Part shown: positions 1 to 5,970 of the stretch, piece after piece
How the letters are laid out: each line of letters opens with the position of its first letter
Position numbering within the stretch: the stretch's first letter is position 1
NCBI GenBank assembly: GCA_029821265.1
Contig: JALGTR010000011.1
Location: 1-33,418, forward strand
From: Candidatus Zipacnadia bacterium
GTDB taxonomy: Bacteria > Armatimonadota > Zipacnadia > Zipacnadales > UBA5352
Length of the DNA: 33,418 nucleotides
Direction of reading: 5' to 3'
Made by a program: the position numbers and the translations under genes
Notes under the pieces: generated by a model
What the model saw: only the letters and a program-made list of their open reading frames with translations
The model's database searches: none
What the model was told of the DNA's origin: nothing

Positions 1-1
1 C

Positions 2-838
2 GGCCTGTCACTTGCGGCCGCGCGAGGCGAGCCGCAGGGCGGGAGCAGCCATCCCCGGCGCTGGCTGTGCTGGTCGGCCGCGGTGGCGATGCTGGCGGCG
101 ATTATCGTCGCCGGGGTAGGCCTGCAAGCGCAACTGCTGGCACTGCGGGGCAAGCAGGAGATCGGGCGCGGGCGCTACCAGTTGGCGATGACCTGGCTGC
201 GCCGGGCGGCGGAGCTGGACCCGCTGGACGCTGAGATCGTCGAGGACCTCGCGCAGGCGACGGCGGCGTCGCCGCTGGGTGGCCTTGAACGCGCGGTGAC
301 GCTCCGGCTGCAGGCGGCCGAGCTGAATCCGACGAAGGCGGGCAACTACCTCGCGCTGGCGTATCTCTACCGCGAGCTGGGCGACCTCCAGTCGGCGGTG
401 AACGCCGCACGGCGGGCGCTGGAGGTGCACCCCGGCTACGCACGGGGGTACGTAGTGCTTGCGCAGCTTCAGGAGCAGATGGGCCTCGAGCAGCAGGCGC
501 TGGAGACGTGGCGGGCGCTCGAGCGTGTCTATCAGTCGCCGGTCGGCCAGTACCAGGCGGTCGAGGGGCCGACGGACGTCTCGTGGGCCTACGGGTGGGT
601 GGCTCTGGGCCAGTCCGCCGAAGAGCGTGGAGAGCCTGACGAGGCCGCGCGGTACTACGAGCGGGCCGCTGAGCTTGCAGGAGGATACGCGCAGCGCCAG
701 CGAAGGCAGGAGGAGGCCCTGCGCGCGATCGGGGCCTTCAATGAGCGCGAGGTGGAGGAGGCCGAGGCGCTTGCCGAGGAGGCCCGCGCCGGGCTTGAGC
801 GCATAGAAGACGCACGAGATGGGCGGGATGACCGATGA
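2..838 (+). CDS. C-terminal part of a membrane-anchored TPR protein (5' truncated)
   Basis: The reading frame is open to the left edge of the window, so the gene starts outside it; the first internal start codon is the GTG at 83. The translated end begins with a basic stretch, then a hydrophobic segment around bases 62-130 (WLCWSAAVAMLAAIIVAGVG) that looks like a final transmembrane helix. This is followed by about four or five TPR-like helical pairs, such as YLALAYLYRELGDLQSAVNA, and a Glu/Ala/Arg-rich helical tail. TPR domains bind proteins or peptides. A membrane segment leading straight into TPRs is common in O-antigen ligase/Wzy-type proteins, so that is a possible identity, but the diagnostic membrane part is not visible. 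The stop overlaps the aroQ start (ATGA), suggesting translational coupling. TPR content is well supported; the family is not. Confidence 0.7.
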   Translation, partial: GLSLAAARGEPQGGSSHPRRWLCWSAAVAMLAAIIVAGVGLQAQLLALRGKQEIGRGRYQLAMTWLRRAAELDPLDAEIVEDLAQATAASPLGGLERAVTLRLQAAELNPTKAGNYLALAYLYRELGDLQSAVNAARRALEVHPGYARGYVVLAQLQEQMGLEQQALETWRALERVYQSPVGQYQAVEGPTDVSWAYGWVALGQSAEERGEPDEAARYYERAAELAGGYAQRQRRQEEALRAIGAFNEREVEEAEALAEEARAGLERIEDARDGRDDR

Positions 839-1275
839 TCGTTGCGGTAATACACGGCCCGAACCTGAACCTGCTCGGCGTGCGCGAGCCGGAGGTATAC
901 GGGAAGACGACGCTGGAGGAGATCAACGGCAGGATCGAGGAGCTTGCCGGGGAGCTGGGGATCGAGGTGATGATCTGCCAGCACAACTCGGAGGGCGACC
1001 TGATCGACGCCATCCAGGAGGCCGGCTGTGAGGCGGACGGGATCGTGATCAACCCGGCCGGGTATACGCACACATCGGTGGCGATCCACGACGCGCTCAA
1101 GGCTGTCCCGATCCCGGCGATCGAGGTGCATCTGAGCAACATCCTCGCGCGCGAGGACTGGCGGCACCGCTCGATGACCGCGCCGGCCTGTGAGGGCATC
1201 ATCGGCGGTCTCGGCGTGGACAGCTACCTCCTGGCGGTGCGTGGAATCGTGGCGCTCGTGGAGGCCCGGCGATGA
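835..1275 (+). CDS. aroQ: 3-dehydroquinate dehydratase, type II
   Basis: This 146-residue protein has the length and motifs of the dodecameric type II dehydroquinase, which converts 3-dehydroquinate to 3-dehydroshikimate in the cytosolic shikimate pathway. Visible signatures are GPNLNLLG at residues 8-15 with Arg17 and catalytic Tyr22 in the flexible lid, QHNSEGDLIDAI from 49, INPAGYTHTSVAIHDAL from 72, catalytic His99 in EVHLSNI, and REDWRHRS. All family catalytic residues are present. The ATG overlaps the stop of the upstream TPR gene, and its own TGA overlaps the ATG of the downstream peptidase. The three genes are therefore probably translated from one message. An aroQ-peptidase-efp order is common in Firmicutes-like genomes. 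Confidence 0.97.
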   Translation: MIVAVIHGPNLNLLGVREPEVYGKTTLEEINGRIEELAGELGIEVMICQHNSEGDLIDAIQEAGCEADGIVINPAGYTHTSVAIHDALKAVPIPAIEVHLSNILAREDWRHRSMTAPACEGIIGGLGVDSYLLAVRGIVALVEARR

Positions 1276-2324
1276 CCTCGGAGCGGTTGACCGCTGTCCG
1301 CCAGTGGATGGAGGCCGAAGGGCTCGATGCGATGCTCGTGTCGGCCGCGCCAAACGTGCGCTGGCTCACGGGATTCTCCGGCGAGGGACTGCTGGTGATC
1401 GATTCAGGCGCGCTGATCTGCACCGACAGCAGATACGCACTGCAGGCGGGCGAGGAGGCGCCGGGGATCGAGTGCGTGGCAGATGGTAACCACCTTGAGC
1501 AGGCCATCGTCCGCCTGCAGGCGGCCGATCACGAGCGGATTGGCTTCGAGGCCGGGGCTGTCACATATGCGAACTGGCAGACGCTGAACGAGCGGCTTGA
1601 CGGTGCGCTGGAGCCCTGCCCGGATCGGATCAAGCACCTGCGGGCTGTCAAGGACGAGGGCGAGATAGAGCTGATCGAGCGCGCGGCGACGATCGCGGAC
1701 GCGGCATTCACCGAATGGCGCGAGGCACTTCGGCCCGGCATTACGGAGCGCGAGGCGGCGTTTGAGCTGCAGCGCCTGATGGTGCTGGGTGGGGCTGAAG
1801 GGGCGTCGTTCGAGATCATCGTGGCCTCCGGGCCGAACGGCGCGAAGCCGCATGCTCGGCCGAGCGAACGCGTGATCGGCGAGAGCGAACTCGTTGTGGT
1901 CGACTGGGGTGCGGTGGTGGAGGGATACTGCTCGGACTGCACGCGGACAGTGCTGACGGGCGCACCGGACGATCGGCAACGAGAGGTCTGGGAGGCCGTC
2001 CGCGAGGCGCAGCGGGCGGCGCTGGCGGAGGTCAGGCCGGGCGCGGATTGCCGGAAGATCGACCAGATCGCGCGGGACGCGCTGCGTGAGCATGATCTGG
2101 CCGAGTATTTCGGGCACGGCCTCGGGCACGGTGTCGGCCTGCAGGTGCACGAGCTCCCGAGGCTCAGCCAGAGCAGCGAGGACACGCTGGAGGCCGGTAT
2201 GGTCGTGACGATCGAGCCCGGCGTCTACATCGAGGGCTGGGCGGGGGTGCGCCTCGAGGAACTTGTGCTGGTCACCGACGACGGCTCGCGGGTACTCACG
2301 CGGGCACCATATGACCTGACGTAA
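1272..2324 (+). CDS. M24B family metallopeptidase (Xaa-Pro aminopeptidase/dipeptidase)
   Basis: This 350-residue protein has the creatinase-like N-terminal domain (to about residue 125) followed by the pita-bread M24 catalytic domain. The expected metal ligands are visible: the Asp in VVVDWGAVVEGY, the second Asp in CSDCTRTVLTG, the His in FGHGLGHGVGLQVHE, the Glu in VTIEPGVYIEGW and the Glu in GVRLEELVLV. Enzymes of this group release N-terminal residues before proline or split Xaa-Pro dipeptides in the cytosol. The length fits the short bacterial forms (YqhT/PepQ/YpdF-like), which lie upstream of efp in many genomes. EF-P also deals with proline, but a functional link is only suggestive. 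The start overlaps the aroQ stop by four bases. Substrate choice between aminopeptidase and dipeptidase cannot be read from sequence. Confidence 0.93.
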   Translation: MTSERLTAVRQWMEAEGLDAMLVSAAPNVRWLTGFSGEGLLVIDSGALICTDSRYALQAGEEAPGIECVADGNHLEQAIVRLQAADHERIGFEAGAVTYANWQTLNERLDGALEPCPDRIKHLRAVKDEGEIELIERAATIADAAFTEWREALRPGITEREAAFELQRLMVLGGAEGASFEIIVASGPNGAKPHARPSERVIGESELVVVDWGAVVEGYCSDCTRTVLTGAPDDRQREVWEAVREAQRAALAEVRPGADCRKIDQIARDALREHDLAEYFGHGLGHGVGLQVHELPRLSQSSEDTLEAGMVVTIEPGVYIEGWAGVRLEELVLVTDDGSRVLTRAPYDLT

Positions 2325-2375
2325 CGCCGTCGGTCGCAGACGATCCGCCGGCCCCGACCCGGGACCGGGCGACCT

Positions 2376-2404
2376 TTGACTTTTCGCGGGGAATTAAGTA
2401 TCCT
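2376..2404 (+). promoter_or_regulatory. Sigma70-type promoter for the efp-acc-nusB-xse-dxs run
   Basis: TTGACT at 2376-2381 and TATCCT at 2399-2404 are separated by 17 bases, close to the housekeeping consensus. They lie in the 154-base gap after the peptidase stop and about 75 bases before efp. This is the only clear promoter seen before the long same-strand run that follows. Confidence 0.65.
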
Positions 2405-2410
2405 GTGGGT

Positions 2411-2456
2411 CACCCCTGCGGGGCGGCAGGAGAGGCCGCGATTCAGCGCAGGGGTG
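2411..2456 (+). other. Two-tier inverted repeat in the efp leader
   Basis: CACCCCTGCG at 2411-2420 is the exact reverse complement of CGCAGGGGTG at 2447-2456. Inside the loop, GCGGC at 2423-2427 can pair with GCCGC at 2435-2439. The transcript from the promoter at 2376-2404 would carry this nested hairpin almost from its first bases, ending 7 bases before the efp Shine-Dalgarno sequence. No T-tract follows, so it is not a standard terminator. A role in translation control or RNA stability is possible but unproven. Confidence 0.45.
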
Positions 2457-2478
2457 CTGCAAGAAGGAGGCTGAAGAG

Positions 2479-3042
2479 TTGATCACCCCCAACGATTTTC
2501 GGCCGGGGCTGACGATTGAGCTGGACGGCCGTGTGCTGCAGGTGGTGAAAGCCGACCACCACAAGCAGGGCCGCGGCGACGCCATCGTCCGAACCCGGCT
2601 GCGTGACCTTGAGACGGGCGATCTGTTCAACAAGACATTCCGCTCCAACGAGAGCATCGAGACCGCGCATGTGGATCGCCGCGACTTCCAGTTTCTCTAC
2701 AGCACCGGGGAGACGTACGTCTTCATGGATATGGAGACGTATGAGCAGCGCGAGCTGACGAAGGAGACTCTCGGCGAGAATGTGAAGTGGCTCAAGGAGG
2801 GCGAAACGGTCCAGTTCGCTCTCTACAAGCAGAACATCGTCGATATGAGCGTAGGCAAGACAGTTGACCGTCGCGTGGTGCAGACTGATCCGGGGTTGCG
2901 AGGGGACACCGCGCAGGGCGGAAGCAAGCCCGCAACGATAGAGGGCGGTGCGGTGGTGCAGGTGCCGCTATTCGTCCAGACGGGCGACGTCATCCGCGTT
3001 GACACGCAAAGTGGCGAGTATGTCAGCCGCGTCGAGAGCTGA
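2479..3042 (+). CDS. efp: Translation elongation factor P
   Basis: This 187-residue protein matches EF-P in length and in its three beta-barrel domains: KOW-like N-terminal domain to about residue 65, middle OB domain, and C-terminal OB domain. EF-P binds stalled ribosomes between the P and E sites and speeds peptide bonds at polyproline. The start is TTG at 2479, chosen because a strong AAGGAGG (2464-2470) sits 8 bases upstream and the family N-terminus (ITPNDFRPG) begins right there; the next in-frame Met is far inside. The domain I loop reads KQGRGDA, with Arg32 at the tip where E. coli has its modified lysine in PGKG. The gene leads a closely packed run with accB 17 bases downstream. Confidence 0.97.
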   Translation: MITPNDFRPGLTIELDGRVLQVVKADHHKQGRGDAIVRTRLRDLETGDLFNKTFRSNESIETAHVDRRDFQFLYSTGETYVFMDMETYEQRELTKETLGENVKWLKEGETVQFALYKQNIVDMSVGKTVDRRVVQTDPGLRGDTAQGGSKPATIEGGAVVQVPLFVQTGDVIRVDTQSGEYVSRVES

Positions 3043-3059
3043 TCGAGAGGACAGGGCGC

Positions 3060-3539
3060 ATGCAGATAGACAGGGACGCGGTGCAGCGGGTTATTGAGCT
3101 GCTCGCCGAATCGGAAGCGGGCGAGATCGAGATCGAGGACGGCGAGACCAGCGTCCGGGTCCGATCCGCCGCGGCGGTCTTCGACGAGTCGGCTGCTTCG
3201 CCCACGCCTGCCGGCGAGGAGCTGCCCGAGGGTGGGGCGCCGGGGCTGGAGCCGGTTGAGGCGCCGATGAAGCCGGAGGAACCCGAGGGCAAGATCGAGT
3301 ACGTCGTCGCCGGCCTGGTGGGACTGTTCCACCGCGGTCGCACGCCCGATGAAGAGCCGATGGTCGAGATCGGCGACAACGTCTCCGAGGGCCAGGTTAT
3401 CGGGACGATTGAGGCGCTGCGCAAGCTCACCGATGTGGTGTCCACTGTCGACGGGGAGGTCGTGGACGTGCTGGTGGCGGACGGTGAGGCGGTGCAGTAC
3501 GGGGACCGGCTCTTCGCCATCCGCGTCGAGGAGGCGTGA
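3060..3539 (+). CDS. accB: Biotin carboxyl carrier-like protein lacking the usual biotinyl lysine
   Basis: This 159-residue protein has the AccB layout: N-terminal helix and strand (residues 1-35, ending SVRVRS), an acidic Pro/Ala/Glu linker (40-75), and a biotinyl/lipoyl domain (78-156). AccB carries CO2 on biotin for acetyl-CoA carboxylase in fatty acid synthesis. The attachment hairpin normally reads EAMKMMNEI. Here an ungapped alignment gives EALRKLTDV, with Arg121 (CGC, 3420-3422) at the biotinyl-lysine position and Lys122 next to it. The following segment (DGEVVDVLVADGEAVQYGDRL) is typical. The protein may be unbiotinylated, modified on the shifted Lys122, or a regulatory homologue like the plant BADC proteins. 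accC lies downstream with one small gene between. Family assignment is firm; carrier activity is doubtful. Confidence 0.88.
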   Translation: MQIDRDAVQRVIELLAESEAGEIEIEDGETSVRVRSAAAVFDESAASPTPAGEELPEGGAPGLEPVEAPMKPEEPEGKIEYVVAGLVGLFHRGRTPDEEPMVEIGDNVSEGQVIGTIEALRKLTDVVSTVDGEVVDVLVADGEAVQYGDRLFAIRVEEA

Positions 3540-3543
3540 GGGC

Positions 3544-3909
3544 ATGGCGGACAGGCGACGGCGCACCGGATTCGTGCTGGTTGAGCTGCTCCTGGTCGTC
3601 GCGATCATCGCGCTGCTGTTAGCGGGCTATTACGGGCTGAGCAACCGGCCCGCCGCGAGCAACGAGGTGAAGCAGTCGGTGCCGGCGCGCTCGATTCAGA
3701 AGGCGAAGAGCGTCGAGTGCGCCAACAACCTGAACCAGTTGCGCCAGCTCATCCAGATCGAGGTCATCGAGACAGGGGAGTATCCACAGCAGTTCAACCC
3801 TGGCAGCCAGGGCGGGATCGGCACCTGCCCGGTCTCCGGCAAGCCGTACCAGTACGATCCGAAGACGGGCCGGATCTGGTGCACAACGCCCGGCCATGAG
3901 AACCTGTAG
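3544..3909 (+). CDS. Small prepilin-like protein (type IV pilin/pseudopilin N-terminus)
   Basis: This 121-residue protein starts at the ATG 4 bases after accB. Its N-terminus is a class III prepilin signal: basic leader MADRRRRTG, then FVLVELLLVVAIIALLLAGY. Cleavage would fall between Gly9 and Phe10, leaving Glu at mature position 5, as prepilin peptidase requires. The hydrophobic helix is followed by a polar spacer and a short globular tail with Cys53, then a two-cysteine end (TCPVSGKPYQYDP, RIWCTTPGH) typical of small type II secretion/competence pseudopilins. It would be inserted in the inner membrane and could join a pilus or pseudopilus. No other pilus or secretion gene is in the window, so its position inside an acetyl-CoA carboxylase operon is odd. 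It may be an orphan minor pilin. Confidence 0.82.
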   Translation: MADRRRRTGFVLVELLLVVAIIALLLAGYYGLSNRPAASNEVKQSVPARSIQKAKSVECANNLNQLRQLIQIEVIETGEYPQQFNPGSQGGIGTCPVSGKPYQYDPKTGRIWCTTPGHENL

Positions 3910-3954
3910 CGAACACGTTGATTGACGATAGACCGCACGCACGGAGCGGAGCGC

Positions 3955-5316
3955 ATGTTTGACAAGATTCTGGTGGCCAATCGCGGTGAGATCGCCTGTA
4001 GGATCATCCAGGCGTGCCGCGAGCTTGGCATCGCCACCGTCGCCGTCTACTCGGAGGCGGATAGAGACGCCCTGCACGTTCGCATGGCCGACGAGGCCAT
4101 CTGCATCGGCGCAGCGCCGAACACATCGAGTTACCTCAACGCCGCGAATATCCTCAGTGCCGCGGTTATCGCCGGCGCCGACGCCATCCATCCCGGCTAC
4201 GGCAACCTGTCGGAGGACCCGAACTTCGCGGAGGCCATCGAGGGCTGCAAACTCACCTTCATCGGTCCGTCCGCGGAGGCGATCGCGCGCGTGGGCAATA
4301 AGGCCGAGGCCCGCAAGACGATGCGCGAGGCCAACGTTCCCGTGGTGCCGGGCAGCCTCGATGGGATTCGCGACGCTGCCGAGGCGAGGGAGATTGCCCG
4401 CGAGCTTGGCTATCCGGTGATGGTCAAGGCCGCCGGCGGCGGCGGTGGACGCGGGATTCGCATTATTCACAATGACGAACAGATGGCGGAGGCGGTTGAG
4501 CGGGCGTCGTCGGAAGCGAGGAGCGCCTTCGGCAACGGCGATCTTTACATCGAGAAATACATGGAGGATCTGCGCCACGTGGAGGTGCAGATCCTCGCGG
4601 ACAAGCACGGCAACTGCATACACCTCGGCGAGCGCGACTGCTCGGTGCAGCATCGGCATCAGAAGCTGCTGGAGGAATCGCCGTGCCCGGCGGTGAGCAG
4701 CTCTTTGCGGCGCCGGATGGGTGAGGCCGCGATCCGCGCGGCGCAGGCGGCCGGATACACGAACGCCGGAACGGTCGAGTTCCTGCTTGATACGCGCGGG
4801 CGGTTTTACTTCATCGAGATGAATGCACGACTTCAGGTTGAGCATCCGGTGACTGAGATGCTTACCGGCATCGACATCGTGCGCGAGCAGATTCGCATCG
4901 CCGCCGGCGAGCGCCTGCGGCACGAGCAGGGGGGAATCTGGTTCGAGGGCCACACCATGGAGTGTCGGATCCTCGCCGTCGATGGCGATCGGGGCTTTAT
5001 CCCCTCACCGGGCGAGATTACGCGCTGGGAGTTCCCCTCCGGGCCCGGCATCCGCGTGGACAGCGGGGTGGCGGCCGGCTCGGTTGTCTCAACGCACTAC
5101 GATCCGATGATCGCGAAGGTCATCTGCTGGGACGAGGACCGCGATAGCGTGATTGAACGGATGCGGGCGACCCTGCGCGGCAGTCGGATTGAGGGCATCA
5201 AGACGAGCATTCCGTACCACCTGCGATTGCTGGGCAACGCCTACTTCCGACGTGGAGAGGTCACGACGCAGTTCATCCAGCGGCGGCTGCCGATACCTCA
5301 GGGAGGCGGACGGTAA
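3955..5316 (+). CDS. accC: Biotin carboxylase subunit of acetyl-CoA carboxylase
   Basis: This 453-residue protein matches biotin carboxylase end to end. The ATG at 3955 gives the family start (MFDKILVANRGEIA) after a GGAGCGGAG stretch; a start at 3922 would add an unusual extension. Biotin carboxylase uses ATP and bicarbonate to carboxylate biotin on AccB. Functional residues align with E. coli AccC almost one to one: Lys116, Lys158 before the GGGGGRG ATP-grasp loop, His208, Lys237, Glu275, Glu288, Arg292, Glu296 and Arg338. Several near-invariant flanks differ: GYGNLSED for GYGFLSEN, ECRILAVDGD for ECRINAEDP, and QHRHQK for QRRHQK. The enzyme thus looks active but diverged, next to an AccB lacking the biotin lysine. 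The carboxyltransferase genes accA and accD are not in the window. Confidence 0.95.
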   Translation: MFDKILVANRGEIACRIIQACRELGIATVAVYSEADRDALHVRMADEAICIGAAPNTSSYLNAANILSAAVIAGADAIHPGYGNLSEDPNFAEAIEGCKLTFIGPSAEAIARVGNKAEARKTMREANVPVVPGSLDGIRDAAEAREIARELGYPVMVKAAGGGGGRGIRIIHNDEQMAEAVERASSEARSAFGNGDLYIEKYMEDLRHVEVQILADKHGNCIHLGERDCSVQHRHQKLLEESPCPAVSSSLRRRMGEAAIRAAQAAGYTNAGTVEFLLDTRGRFYFIEMNARLQVEHPVTEMLTGIDIVREQIRIAAGERLRHEQGGIWFEGHTMECRILAVDGDRGFIPSPGEITRWEFPSGPGIRVDSGVAAGSVVSTHYDPMIAKVICWDEDRDSVIERMRATLRGSRIEGIKTSIPYHLRLLGNAYFRRGEVTTQFIQRRLPIPQGGGR

Positions 5317-5484
5317 ATGGTGGACGACAGCAGGGACTTCTGGCGGTGCACTGCGGGCAGCGTGTTTGGCTTCGCGTTGGCCCTCGTATGGATCTACCAC
5401 GGCTTCGGCGATTTCCTGATCGCCGCGCTGCTCACCATCCTCGGCGGGGCGGCCGCCTGGATGATCGGGAAAATCTTCGCTTAA
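5317..5484 (+). CDS. Small DUF2273-like membrane protein
   Basis: A 55-residue ORF starts at the ATG immediately after the accC TAA, with no intervening base. It has a short polar N-terminus with Arg, two hydrophobic segments (about residues 13-28 and 33-51) and a Lys near the end (MIGKIFA). This matches the small DUF2273 membrane proteins that lie between accC and nusB in Firmicutes-like genomes, usually beside Asp23/AmaP envelope-stress proteins. Here no Asp23-family gene is adjacent. Presence as a gene is supported by the abutting start, two-helix pattern and position; function is unknown, perhaps a membrane anchor. Confidence 0.75.
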   Translation: MVDDSRDFWRCTAGSVFGFALALVWIYHGFGDFLIAALLTILGGAAAWMIGKIFA

Positions 5485-5496
5485 GGGTGTATTTCC

Positions 5497-5970
5497 GTGC
5501 CTGAGGGCGCACGACGCAGAGGACGTGAGCTGGCGCTTGCAATCCTCTTCCAGGCGGATGTTGCACAGCTTCGTCCCGGTGAGGCCGTCTCGCGGCTGGG
5601 CGACACGATGGATATCCTCGCCGAGATCTGGGAGATGCCCGCCGACGAGCGGCGCAAGCTGCGCCCGGAGATAGAGGAGTTCGCAGTGCGGCTGGTGGAG
5701 GCGTACTTCGTGCGGGCCGAGGAGATCGACGAGGCGGTCGAGCGGCTTGCGCGCGACTGGACCCTCGAGCGCATGCCCGCGACCGATCGGAACGTGCTGC
5801 GCGTGGCGGCGGCGGAGCTGCTCGGCGTGCCGCAGACGCCGGTGAGTGTGGTCTTCAACGAGGCTGTCGAGCTGGCGAAGCTCTACGGAACTCCCGCGTC
5901 CGGGAAGTTTGTCAACGGCGTGCTGGCAAGCCTCGCGCGTGAGAAAGGCCTCGTCTCGGAGAAAGCGTGA
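5497..5970 (+). CDS. nusB: Transcription antitermination factor NusB
   Basis: This 157-residue all-helical protein has NusB hallmarks: basic N-terminal RRRGRELALAILFQADV, then in the second half WTLERMPATDRNVLRVAAAELL, TPVSVVFNEAVELAKLYGT and SGKFVNGVLASLAR. NusB binds boxA RNA with NusE (ribosomal protein S10) and supports antitermination of rRNA transcription. The start is GTG at 5497, with AAGGG about 9 bases upstream, overlapping the end of the DUF2273 gene. The TGA overlaps the GTG start of xseA. Placement after accC and before xseAB is a common bacterial arrangement. Confidence 0.96.
   Translation: MPEGARRRGRELALAILFQADVAQLRPGEAVSRLGDTMDILAEIWEMPADERRKLRPEIEEFAVRLVEAYFVRAEEIDEAVERLARDWTLERMPATDRNVLRVAAAELLGVPQTPVSVVFNEAVELAKLYGTPASGKFVNGVLASLAREKGLVSEKA

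Noticed and set aside
3922-3954. Earlier start for accC at 3922
   Set aside because: Biotin carboxylases begin at the MFDKILVANRGEIA position encoded from 3955; the extra residues have no support.
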